64,000 nt of DNA from Bacillota bacterium. GTDB taxonomy: Bacteria; Bacillota; Bacilli; Alicyclobacillales; SLC66. Within the stretch, counting starts at the first letter, position 1. Every line of letters begins with the position of its first letter. The DNA is taken from contig JAKACX010000006.1 of NCBI GenBank assembly GCA_021821055.1, positions 1 through 64,000 on the forward strand, given 5' to 3'. Shown in pieces: positions 51,394-59,078 of this stretch. Position numbers and translations under genes: made by a program. Under the pieces are notes generated by a model. The model searched no databases, was not told the origin of the DNA, and saw nothing but the letters and a program-made list of their open reading frames with translations.

Positions 51394-52511
51394 TCGGCAT
51401 CCTCCCCGTAATCCGGCGTACCCACGGTCAAATAGTCATCCCCCACCCGAGCGGTGGACGAGACGCAGAGCCTGACGCCCTGTCCCGGCGAGGTCGTCGC
51501 CTTCCCGGCAAGCGCCGGGACGCCGTTGCCCAGCAGGCGCGGAGCGTGGAAGAACCATACTTCGCTGACCAGACGCCGGTCGAGCAAGGCGGCCGCCAGG
51601 ATCCCGCCGCCTTCCACAAGGACGTGACGGCATCCGCGCGCCGCCAATACCCGCAACAGCGCCTCCAGATCCACGCCCCCGCGGCCGTCAGGACAGCGCA
51701 CGATCTGCGCCCCGCGGGCCGCCAGTTCCTGTTCCCTGTCCGCAGGGGCTTCGTCAGAGCACGCCAGTAGCGTTTCGGCCGTCTTGTCCCGCACGATTTG
51801 CGCGTCCGCCGGGGTTCGCAACCGGCTGTCCGCCACTACGCGCAGCGGCTGGCGAAAGGCAGTCCGTCCGCGCTCCGGGAGTCCTGCAGGACGCGCGGTC
51901 AGCGCCGGATCATCCTGCAGCACCGTGCCCACCCCGACGAAGACGGCGTCGACGCGCCGGCGCAGTTCGTGCACCGCGTTCCTGGCCTCGACGCCCGTGA
52001 TGTGACGGCTCTCGCCGTTGCTGGCCGCAATGAATCCGTCCAGCGTGGCCGCCAGTTTGAGCGTTACATAAGGCAGCCCGCTGTGCGCGTAGTGCAGGTA
52101 GGCCGCGTTGTCCCGCCGCGCCCGCGGACCCAGACACCCCACGGCCACGTCGATCCCGGCGCCGCGCAGCCGTGCGAGCCCGCTCCCCGCGACCCACGGC
52201 GACGGGTCCTCCACGGCGACGACAACCCGACTCACGCCCGCCGCCACAACGGCGTCCGCGCACGGCGGCGTGCGCCCATGATGGGAACACGGCTCAAGCG
52301 TCACGTACAGCGTGGCGCCGCGCGCGCGATCGCCGGCCATGCGCAGGGCGTGCACCTCCGCGTGCGGCTCTCCCGCCGCCAGATGGGCGCCGACGCCGAC
52401 CACCGCTCCGTCCTTGACCAGCACGGCTCCGACGACTGGATTCGGGCTGGTCTGTCCGAGCGCCATGCGCGCCAGGTCGAGCGCCATCTCCATGAAATGC
52501 TCATCCGTCAT
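51378..52511 (-). CDS. ribD: Riboflavin biosynthesis deaminase/reductase RibD
   Basis: Bifunctional enzyme, 377 residues: N-terminal deaminase with zinc motif EPHAEVHAL and PCSHHGRTPPC, C-terminal NADPH reductase with TLKLAATLDGFIA and VEGGGILAAALL. The ATG at 52511 follows GAGGTGAG. First gene of the rib operon behind the FMN riboswitch. Confidence 0.95.
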   Translation of the reverse strand: MTDEHFMEMALDLARMALGQTSPNPVVGAVLVKDGAVVGVGAHLAAGEPHAEVHALRMAGDRARGATLYVTLEPCSHHGRTPPCADAVVAAGVSRVVVAVEDPSPWVAGSGLARLRGAGIDVAVGCLGPRARRDNAAYLHYAHSGLPYVTLKLAATLDGFIAASNGESRHITGVEARNAVHELRRRVDAVFVGVGTVLQDDPALTARPAGLPERGRTAFRQPLRVVADSRLRTPADAQIVRDKTAETLLACSDEAPADREQELAARGAQIVRCPDGRGGVDLEALLRVLAARGCRHVLVEGGGILAAALLDRRLVSEVWFFHAPRLLGNGVPALAGKATTSPGQGVRLCVSSTARVGDDYLTVGTPDYGEDADCSRV

Positions 52512-52560
52512 GCGTCTCACCTCTGACGCCGCTCGCTCGCAGCATGTCCGAAAATGGTAT

Positions 52561-52591
52561 AAAAAAGAGCGTCCTGCACAATTCAGGGCGC
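52561..52591 (-). terminator. FMN riboswitch terminator of the rib operon
   Basis: GCGTCCTG (52569-52576) pairs with CAGGGCGC (52584-52591) with one mismatch, then a T run on the minus strand. It lies between the FMN aptamer and ribD, so it is an FMN-controlled attenuator. Confidence 0.85.
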
Positions 52592-52633
52592 AAAAGAAGA
52601 CAGGGATCCGAGAGCGCTCGCTTCCCCACTTCT

Positions 52634-52762
52634 CCCTCTTTCATCCGGACTGTACCGTCGGTACTGGAATCTCACCAGTTCGTGCCCAAAGGCTCGTGGA
52701 CTCAGCTTGCGCATCACCACCGGTCGGGAATTGACGGTTTGTCTCACCCTGCCCTGAAGGAG
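52634..52762 (-). ncRNA. FMN riboswitch (RFN element)
   Basis: Conserved RFN blocks in order on the minus strand: TTCAGGGCAGGGTGAGA, CCCGACCGGTGGTGAT, AGTCCACGAGC, GAACTGGTGAGATTCCAGT and GTCCGGATGAAAGA. The family binds FMN and causes early termination when riboflavin is plentiful. It regulates ribD-ribE-ribBA-ribH and perhaps the next two genes. Confidence 0.97.
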
Positions 52763-52815
52763 TCTATAGAGTTGTCGTACGATCACAAGACCGGCGGAGC
52801 CGCCGCCTCAATCCA

Positions 52816-52844
52816 AGTATAGCGACACGGAAGAAGGATTGTAA
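52816..52844 (-). promoter_or_regulatory. SigmaA-type promoter of the riboflavin operon
   Basis: Minus strand TTACAA (52839-52844), 17-base spacer, TATACT (52816-52821). The start near 52809 is about 47 bases before the RFN element. Confidence 0.8.
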
Positions 52845-52898
52845 AGCGACACCCCGGGAGACCAGCATGTTCGTCTTCTTCCGATCCCCGGGCATTCG

Positions 52899-53042
52899 TC
52901 ATGCGGGCCGCAAGGCGCGGGCACCGCCTCGTTTCATAAAGGTCGACACGTAAGGCCAGACCGAACCGACTGCTCCGACCATTCCGCGAAACAGGCCGAA
53001 CCACTGCAATACGCGCGGTATCCATGAGAGCATCAATAACAC
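52899..53042 (-). CDS. Small hydrophobic peptide gene upstream of the rib leader
   Basis: A 47-residue frame from GTG (53042) to TGA, with GGAGGAGG seven bases before. It begins VLLMLSWIPRVLQWFGLFRG and has glycine-spaced small residues (GMVGAVGSV), typical of a membrane or membrane-associated peptide, then a basic tail. It lies 98 bases after lysA on the same strand. No family recognised. The very strong ribosome site is the main support. Confidence 0.6.
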   Translation of the reverse strand: MLLMLSWIPRVLQWFGLFRGMVGAVGSVWPYVSTFMKRGGARALRPA

Positions 53043-53140
53043 GGCGCTTCCTCCTCCGGAGTGGCAAGTCAAGCCACTTACCGCCAGCGTATGCCGCGTG
53101 CGTCTGCGGCGGCAACGGCGCGCGCCCAGACCGCCCTCGT

Positions 53141-54442
53141 TCAGTCGCCGACGTCGAGCCGGACCAGATCGTCCAGCGTCTCGCGCCGCAGGACCAGCCG
53201 CGCCGCGCCATCGCGCACAAAGACGACCGCCGGGCGCGCGAGACGGTTGTAGTTGCTGGCCATCGAGTAGTTGTACGCTCCGGTGCAGTAGACGGCAAGC
53301 AGATCACCCGCCCGCGCCTTTGGCAATGGCACGTCCCAAATGAGCATGTCGCCGCTTTCGCAGCACTTGCCCGCGATGGATACCGTTTCTTCGTCAGGCT
53401 CCGCCATGCGGTTGGCGATGCTGGCCTCGTATCGCGCGCCGTACAGCGCCAGTCGGGGATTGTCCGTCATGCCGCCGTCCACTGCGACGTACGTGCGCAC
53501 GCCGGGAATCTCCTTGCGGCTGCCGACGCGGTACAGCGTCGTGCCCGCCTCCGCGACCACGCTGCGCCCGGGCTCCAGCATGAGCATCGGTGTCTCCATG
53601 CCGCGCGCGGAAAACGACGTGCGCACCGTGTCGACAATGCCGGACACCATCGCTTCGATGGGCGCCACCATATCCTCGCGGGTGTAGCGAATGCCCAGCC
53701 CCCCGCCCAGATTCAGGACGGACAGCGTCACGCCCGCCTCGTCGCGAAGGCGGGCATACATCTCGGCCATCCGCTCAGCCGCCACGCGAAAACCCTCCAC
53801 GTCAAAAATCTGTGAGCCAATGTGCGAGTGCAAGCCGCGCAGATTCAGCGCCGGGTGGTCTTTGAGCAGGGCGACCGCCTGCTCCACCTGCCCGCTGAAC
53901 AGGTCAAAGCCAAACTTCGAATCCTGTTTCCCCGTTGTGATGAACTCGTGCGTGTGCGCGTCCACACCAGGGGAGACGCGCAGCAGGATGTCGACCTCGC
54001 GCCCCTGTGCGGCGGCCAGCGAATGCAAGAGACCGAGTTCATGAAAGTTGTCCACGACAAAGTAGGCCAGGCCGGCGCGCAGCCCGTAGAGCAACTCTTC
54101 CTCGGTCTTGTTGTTGCCGTGCATGACGATGCGCGCGGGATCGACGCCCGCCGCCAGCGCGGTGTGCAGTTCGCCGGCGGACACGACGTCGAGCCACAGG
54201 CCTTCCTCTTTTGCGAGGCGACAGACGGCGATCGACGAAAACGCCTTGGAAGCGTACGCGACCGCGTACGCAAGACCGCTTGCCTCAAGCGGCTGTCTAT
54301 AGGCGCGCATGCGCCCGCGAATCAATTCCTCGTCGTACACGATGAGCGGCGTTCCATATCGTTCGGCGAGATCGCTTGCGCGCACTCCTGCGATAACCAG
54401 TTGTCCGGTCGGGTCAATCCTGCTGTTGCCGTGCAAAAACAT
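53141..54442 (-). CDS. lysA: Diaminopimelate decarboxylase
   Basis: Last step of lysine synthesis, PLP-dependent. The 433 residues have the PLP lysine in YASKAFSS (about 59), HTHEFITTGKQDSKFG, the phosphate loop GGGLGI and the CESGD substrate motif. Length and motifs are standard. The ATG at 54442 follows GAGG by nine bases, behind a good promoter. In Bacillus this gene is near spoVA; here it follows sigF directly. Confidence 0.95.
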   Translation of the reverse strand: MFLHGNSRIDPTGQLVIAGVRASDLAERYGTPLIVYDEELIRGRMRAYRQPLEASGLAYAVAYASKAFSSIAVCRLAKEEGLWLDVVSAGELHTALAAGVDPARIVMHGNNKTEEELLYGLRAGLAYFVVDNFHELGLLHSLAAAQGREVDILLRVSPGVDAHTHEFITTGKQDSKFGFDLFSGQVEQAVALLKDHPALNLRGLHSHIGSQIFDVEGFRVAAERMAEMYARLRDEAGVTLSVLNLGGGLGIRYTREDMVAPIEAMVSGIVDTVRTSFSARGMETPMLMLEPGRSVVAEAGTTLYRVGSRKEIPGVRTYVAVDGGMTDNPRLALYGARYEASIANRMAEPDEETVSIAGKCCESGDMLIWDVPLPKARAGDLLAVYCTGAYNYSMASNYNRLARPAVVFVRDGAARLVLRRETLDDLVRLDVGD

Positions 54443-54512
54443 CCCGCCAATCCTCTCTGCGCAACCGAATTTACAAGTAGCCACGGATGATGTCGCGATT
54501 TTCATCGAGAGG

Positions 54513-54541
54513 ATGATACCATGCGCGCCATACCGTGACAA
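54513..54541 (-). promoter_or_regulatory. SigmaA-type promoter of lysA
   Basis: Minus strand TTGTCA (54536-54541), 17-base spacer, TATCAT (54513-54518). It leaves a leader of about 64 bases with no lysine riboswitch visible. Confidence 0.8.
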
Positions 54542-54552
54542 CCGACGGCCGT

Positions 54553-54574
54553 GCGCGGGTCCGCAGGCCCGCGC
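54553..54574 (-). terminator. Short GC-rich hairpin after sigF
   Basis: GCGCGGG (54553-54559) pairs with CCCGCGC (54568-54574). No T run follows; it could end the spoIIA transcript weakly. Confidence 0.4.
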
Positions 54575-54586
54575 CGCCGGACCGCG

Positions 54587-55336
54587 TCACGCCAGGTCTT
54601 CCCTCATGGTCTGAAGAATGCGCTTTTCCAGCCGCGACACCTGAACCTGCGAGATGTGGAGCATCTCCGCCACCTCGGACTGAGTCTTGTCGCGAAAGAA
54701 CCGCTCGTACACGATCAGGCGTTCGCGTTCCGGAAGACGCGAAAGCACATCGTGCAACGCAAGGCGTTCAAACCACTTCTCCTGGTCGGCGTCCGCGATC
54801 TGATCGCCGAGAAAGATCGGATCGCCGTCGTTCTCAAACACGGTCTCGTGGATCGAAGCCGGTGCGCGTATCGCCTCTTGCGCCAGGACGATCTCCGACG
54901 CTTCCATGCCCATCGCCTCGGCGACCTCGTTGATCCGCGGTTGACGTCCGAACTGTTTCGCCAGATCATCCCGCGTGCGGCGGATGTTGCGCGCCGTTTC
55001 CTTGAGCGATCGGCTCACCTTCACCGGGCTGTCATCGCGCAGGAACCGTTGGATTTCACCGATAATCATGGGCACGGCGTATGTGGAGAACTTTACGTCG
55101 TAGGACAGGTCGAACTTGTCGACCGCCTTCATCAAGCCGATACAGCCGATCTGAAAGAGGTCCTCGGCTTCGTACCCGCGCCCGAGGAACCGTTGCACGA
55201 CCGCCCACACCAGCCGCTGGTTGCTGATCACCAGTTCATCGCGCGCAGACTCACTTCCACTCTGACTCTCCACGATCAATTCCCGCACCCGTTCATCCGT
55301 GAGTTTGGCGAAGTCGCGGGCGGCTCTCTGCTCCAT
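54587..55336 (-). CDS. sigF: RNA polymerase sigma-F factor
   Basis: Forespore-specific sigma factor. 249 residues with region 2 (LVWAVVQRFLGRGYEAEDLFQIG, then KFSTYAVPMIIGEI), region 3 and region 4 with HISQVQVSRLEKRIL. It is held inactive by SpoIIAB. The ATG at 55336 follows GAGGTG. Third gene of the spoIIA operon. Confidence 0.96.
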   Translation of the reverse strand: MEQRAARDFAKLTDERVRELIVESQSGSESARDELVISNQRLVWAVVQRFLGRGYEAEDLFQIGCIGLMKAVDKFDLSYDVKFSTYAVPMIIGEIQRFLRDDSPVKVSRSLKETARNIRRTRDDLAKQFGRQPRINEVAEAMGMEASEIVLAQEAIRAPASIHETVFENDGDPIFLGDQIADADQEKWFERLALHDVLSRLPERERLIVYERFFRDKTQSEVAEMLHISQVQVSRLEKRILQTMREDLA

Positions 55337-55399
55337 CGTCCACACCTCATTACCGGCCGGACCGGGTGGTGTCGCAACCCGCCGGACCGCCGGAAACTG

Positions 55400-55858
55400 T
55401 CACGACTCTCTGGCGGCCGACAGGGGCATGGACGCCTCGCCGATGCGCTTCCTGAATTTCAGGTGAGTCCCGTGGCCGACTGATGACACGACGTCAAATT
55501 CATCGGCAAACGATTCCATGATCGTAAACCCCATTCCAGAACGCTCAAGGTCCGGACGGGAGGTGTACAGGGGCTGCCGGACCGCGTTCATGTCGGCGAT
55601 TCCCACTCCGCTGTCCGAGACAACCAATTCCATTGTATCACCCACAATTTTACATTGCAAAGTAACTTCTCCAAATCCATCCGGATAACCGTGAATAATG
55701 GCATTCGTCACTGCTTCCGATACAATGGTCTTGACCTCCGTCAGTTCGTCCATCGTGGGATTCATCTGCGCCACGAATGCCGCGACGGCCACACGCGCAA
55801 ACGACTCGTTGCCAGAAACGGCGGTAAATCGAATCTGCATCTCATTGGTCGGCGTCAC
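55400..55858 (-). CDS. spoIIAB: Anti-sigma F factor SpoIIAB
   Basis: Serine kinase and anti-sigma factor that binds SigmaF and phosphorylates SpoIIAA. 152 residues with GHKL ATP-site motifs: SEAVTNAIIHGY, VVSDSGVGIADM and ERSGMGFTIMESF. The start overlaps the spoIIAA stop in an ATGA junction, as in Bacillus. Confidence 0.97.
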   Translation of the reverse strand: MTPTNEMQIRFTAVSGNESFARVAVAAFVAQMNPTMDELTEVKTIVSEAVTNAIIHGYPDGFGEVTLQCKIVGDTMELVVSDSGVGIADMNAVRQPLYTSRPDLERSGMGFTIMESFADEFDVVSSVGHGTHLKFRKRIGEASMPLSAARES

Positions 55859-56211
55859 TGCGATACCTCCTTTAGGGCGCGCACCGCTTCGCCCTGCTTG
55901 GCGTGGACATGCATGACCTTGTGCAATCCTGAAATCGCAAACAGCTTGTGAATTTGCGCCGGAACCGAGGCGATCCGCATCTGCCCGCCGCGCTCCGAGA
56001 TTTTCCGGTAGCGGCCCAGGATAACGCCAAGGCCCGAACTGTCCATGAAAGTTACGCCTTCGAGGTCCAGGACGAGTCGCGGCGGGGACATGGCGTCCAG
56101 TTCGCGGTCAAGCGCCTTGCGCACGGCGTCCGCCGAGTGATCGTCCAGTTCTCCCTGAAGCGAGGCGACAAGTACCCCGCCCACCCGCTTTGTACGAACA
56201 TTGACTGACAT
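55855..56211 (-). CDS. spoIIAA: Anti-sigma F factor antagonist SpoIIAA
   Basis: STAS-domain partner switch. 118 residues; FMDSSGLGVIL carries the serine phosphorylated by SpoIIAB and dephosphorylated by SpoIIE to free SigmaF. First gene of spoIIA, driven by a SigmaH-like promoter. Confidence 0.97.
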   Translation of the reverse strand: MSVNVRTKRVGGVLVASLQGELDDHSADAVRKALDRELDAMSPPRLVLDLEGVTFMDSSGLGVILGRYRKISERGGQMRIASVPAQIHKLFAISGLHKVMHVHAKQGEAVRALKEVSQ

Positions 56212-56273
56212 GAGTGAACTCCCCTCGCCGTTACGCAGTCACGCACCCATCATTCCTTTCATTCTCAGACGAT

Positions 56274-56303
56274 TAGTTCGCTTCAATGGGCGATAGTTCC
56301 TGC
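56274..56303 (-). promoter_or_regulatory. SigmaH-type promoter of the spoIIA operon
   Basis: Minus strand -35-like GCAGGAACT (56295-56303), about 12 bases, then -10-like AGCGAACTA (56274-56282). These resemble the SigmaH consensus AGGAWWT and GAAT. It leaves about 55 bases of leader before spoIIAA. Confidence 0.65.
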
Positions 56304-56305
56304 CT

Positions 56306-56342
56306 GGCGACAAAACTAGTGCCTATTCACGGAAATTCGACA
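56306..56342. promoter_or_regulatory. Spo0A boxes between spoIIA and the XRE-TPR gene
   Basis: On the minus strand TGTCGAA (56336-56342) is an exact match to the Spo0A core box, and TTTTGTCGCC (56306-56315) is a weaker match just before the -35 of spoIIA. The strong box also lies inside the spacer of the divergent plus-strand promoter. Binding by Spo0A~P could activate spoIIA and block the other gene. Confidence 0.7.
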
Positions 56343-56355
56343 GGCGTGTTATAGT
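56326..56355 (+). promoter_or_regulatory. Promoter of the XRE-TPR regulator
   Basis: TTCACG (56326-56331), 18-base spacer, TATAGT (56350-56355) on the plus strand. The Spo0A-like box TTCGACA sits within its spacer. Confidence 0.65.
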
Positions 56356-56409
56356 AATGAACAGAACAGGCGCACCTGCCTGCAACTCCGTGAATATGGT
56401 GGGAAAACA

Positions 56410-57726
56410 ATGACCGATATGACACCCCTCACGCTCGGCGCGAAGATTCGCGCCCTGCGGCTGGCCAAAGGGCTCACGCAGGGAGAATTGACCCGCGGCG
56501 AGATCACACCCGGCCTGATCAGCCAGATTGAGTCCGACAGGATAGCCCCCTCGTTCCGAGTGATTTCGCTTCTCGCCGAGCAACTGGGCGTGGCGCCGCA
56601 GGAGATCATGAGCGACGTCGAAGCGCGCGCGTCGCAACTGCAGACCCTGCGCCAGGCGCGCGAACTCCTAGGAGCCGGACGCGGCGCAGCGGCCGCCGTC
56701 TTGCTGCAGCAGCTTACCGAATCCGAATTGTGCTATATCCCGCTGATGGAACTAACGGTCGATCTGGCGTACGCACACCGGCTCGCGGGGCGCTTGGAAG
56801 AGGCGGCGGACCTGTACGAATTGGTGGAGCAACACGCGCTCGCCAACAACGATCAGATGCTCGGGCACATCTGCATGAGCCGCATGGGAGAACTGCACTA
56901 TTCGCAGGGACGCCTGTCCATCGCCGCGTACGCGTACCGCAAGGCGCTCGAATTCGCGTACGCCCTTCCGGCGGGCGTGACCCAGCCGCTCCACGCCATT
57001 CAAAAGAACCTCAGCATCTGCATCTATCGCCTCGGCAACGCCGAACTCGCCCTGACGTACGCGAAACAGGCATACGATGAGCTGTCGGCGGCGAGTGAAC
57101 CCTCACCCGACCAAGCCGAGACCGCCCACATCCTCAGCGTTTTGTTTACGGAACTTGGTATGGCGGAGAAAGGAAGCGAGATGGCCGCCGCCGCGGTCAC
57201 CCTGTACCGCCGGCTCGGCATGGAGGCGCAAGCCGTCGACGCCAAGCTGAATCAGGCCATTGTCCTGCGCGAATCGGGGGATTACACAGCGGCGCTGAAC
57301 CTGCTTCCGACGGTGATCGCCGACTACTACAGGCTCGGTCGGTCGACCTACCTTGCCAATGCGTGGTCCGAGCGCGCGCTGTGCGAACTCGCCATAGGCG
57401 CGCTGGACGACGCCGAGCGCAGCGTGGAGCGGTGTTTCCCGCTCGCGGCGCCGGAAAGCGCCGAGACGGTCGAGGCGTGGCGCATCCGTGGACTGGTCGC
57501 GGCGGCGGCAGGCCGCCTCCCCGCCGCGGCGCGGGCCATGGAGCAGGCGGAAAAGCTTGCGGTGCAGCTGGATCTGCCGACGACCTTGCGACAGATTGCG
57601 CAGGATCAGATGGGCATATTTGAACAGGAAGGCGACGCCGCGCAGGCCGATCTGTGCCGTGAACGCCTGCTTGCGCTCACGGCGCAGGTTGGCCTGCGCA
57701 AGCAACTGGCGGCAGTCATCGGGTAG
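56410..57726 (+). CDS. XRE-TPR transcription regulator (RRNPP-like)
   Basis: 438 residues: N-terminal XRE helix-turn-helix (about 8-70, with GAKIRALRLAKGLTQGELTRG and GLISQIESDRIAPSF) followed by a long tetratricopeptide-like helical array (about 85-435) with units such as AHRLAGRLEEAADLYELVEQ. Length and layout resemble NprR and other peptide-sensing RRNPP regulators, though no signal peptide gene is next to it. The ATG at 56410 follows GGTGGG. It is divergent from spoIIA with a shared Spo0A box. Its last 11 bases overlap the dacF end. Function as a sporulation regulator is inferred from position. Confidence 0.85.
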   Translation: MTDMTPLTLGAKIRALRLAKGLTQGELTRGEITPGLISQIESDRIAPSFRVISLLAEQLGVAPQEIMSDVEARASQLQTLRQARELLGAGRGAAAAVLLQQLTESELCYIPLMELTVDLAYAHRLAGRLEEAADLYELVEQHALANNDQMLGHICMSRMGELHYSQGRLSIAAYAYRKALEFAYALPAGVTQPLHAIQKNLSICIYRLGNAELALTYAKQAYDELSAASEPSPDQAETAHILSVLFTELGMAEKGSEMAAAAVTLYRRLGMEAQAVDAKLNQAIVLRESGDYTAALNLLPTVIADYYRLGRSTYLANAWSERALCELAIGALDDAERSVERCFPLAAPESAETVEAWRIRGLVAAAAGRLPAAARAMEQAEKLAVQLDLPTTLRQIAQDQMGIFEQEGDAAQADLCRERLLALTAQVGLRKQLAAVIG

Positions 57727-58939
57727 CGCCAAGAACGAACACCCGTTTGAGCGTCCTGCCGAGCATTTCCGGCCAGGAGATCTGGGGCACATTGGCGATG
57801 GCGACGAGCGGGACCTCGAGGAGCGTCCTGTTTCCCTCCAGCACGCGCACGTGGCCCGCGATCTGGCCCTTTCGCACGGGCGCCTTCACCGGGTGCAGTT
57901 CCGCGACCACGCGTCCCGCCTGCGCCCCGTTCATCCTGCTCACCAGCAGGCCCACCGGAGCCGCGGTCGCGGCTCCGACCGCCTCAAGCCGGCCGCGATT
58001 GACCGGTGCAAGCGCCACCACCTGTCCCTTCCCATAGACCAGCTTCATGTCATAGTGCGTGAACGCGTAGTTCAGCATCTCCGCGATTTCTGCATTGCGA
58101 ATCCGTGAACTCGGCGCCCCGAGCACCACGGCGATGGCGCGAAAGTGTCCCCGTTTGGCCGTTGCGGACAGACAGTACTTCGCTTCTGCGGTAAAACCCG
58201 TCTTGAGCCCGTCCATTCCCGGATAAAAACGCACGAGCTTGTTCGTGTTCACAAGCCAGAATGGCCGCGCGGAGCCCTTTCGCAGATAGTCGCTGTACAC
58301 GCCCGTAAACTTGACCACCGAATCGTGACGGAGCAGTTCGCGCGACAGGACCGCGATGTCAAATGCGCTGGAGTAGTGGTTCGGCGCCGGCAGCCCGTTT
58401 GTGTTGGCAAAATGCGAATCGCGCAGTCCCAGTGCAGCCGCGCGCCCATTCATGCGACGCACGAAGTCGGACTCCGAACCGGCGATGTGCTCGGCCGCCG
58501 CGACCGCCGCGTCATTGCCCGAGCCGATGGCGATGCCCTTGACGATGTCCTGCAGCGTCATCCGCTCTCCCGGCTCAAGGAATATCTGCGAACCGCCCAT
58601 GCCCGCCGCGTGCTCGGATGTCCGAACGAGGTCGGACCAGTGCACCTGTCCGCGCGCAATGCTGTCAAAGATGAGCAGCATAGTCGGGATCTTCGTGACA
58701 CTGGCGATCGGCAGCCGCGCGTGCGCGTTTTTCTGGTAGAGAACTGTCCCTGTCATGGCATCCATCAACACAGCCGCTCTGGCCGCCGGGGCCAGGTCGG
58801 GCGCAGGCTCCAGAGCGGCTGTGACAGACGCCGCGCCAGCCGGATGCGCGAACGCCGAATGGACCGGAGCCAATATAGTTGCAGCGACAAGCGTCAGCGC
58901 GGCACTGCTTGCGAAAAATCCACTCAGGCGCACAGGCAA
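57716..58939 (-). CDS. dacF: D-alanyl-D-alanine carboxypeptidase DacF
   Basis: Low-molecular-mass penicillin-binding protein expressed in the forespore in Bacillus. 407 residues with a signal peptide ending AHPAGA, the serine motif ASVTKIP, SGNDAAVA, and KTGFTAEA. A C-terminal beta domain follows. The start is a TTG (58939), eight bases after GGAGG. In Bacillus dacF precedes spoIIAA; here the XRE-TPR gene is inserted between. Confidence 0.92.
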   Translation of the reverse strand: MPVRLSGFFASSAALTLVAATILAPVHSAFAHPAGAASVTAALEPAPDLAPAARAAVLMDAMTGTVLYQKNAHARLPIASVTKIPTMLLIFDSIARGQVHWSDLVRTSEHAAGMGGSQIFLEPGERMTLQDIVKGIAIGSGNDAAVAAAEHIAGSESDFVRRMNGRAAALGLRDSHFANTNGLPAPNHYSSAFDIAVLSRELLRHDSVVKFTGVYSDYLRKGSARPFWLVNTNKLVRFYPGMDGLKTGFTAEAKYCLSATAKRGHFRAIAVVLGAPSSRIRNAEIAEMLNYAFTHYDMKLVYGKGQVVALAPVNRGRLEAVGAATAAPVGLLVSRMNGAQAGRVVAELHPVKAPVRKGQIAGHVRVLEGNRTLLEVPLVAIANVPQISWPEMLGRTLKRVFVLGATR

Positions 58940-59078
58940 GAGCCATTCCTCCCGGGAAACCGTCTTGGCCAGTCACAACACACCGCACGATCGCAAGAAC
59001 CGATCCCAGGTGCACTGGCCCCTGTTGTCCCGTATTGTTTGCCCTACATCCCGTCGATATCCGCCTCGCATGGGAAAA

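Noticed and set aside
54443-54512. Lysine riboswitch before lysA
   Set aside because: The leader is only about 64 bases and has none of the L-box blocks.
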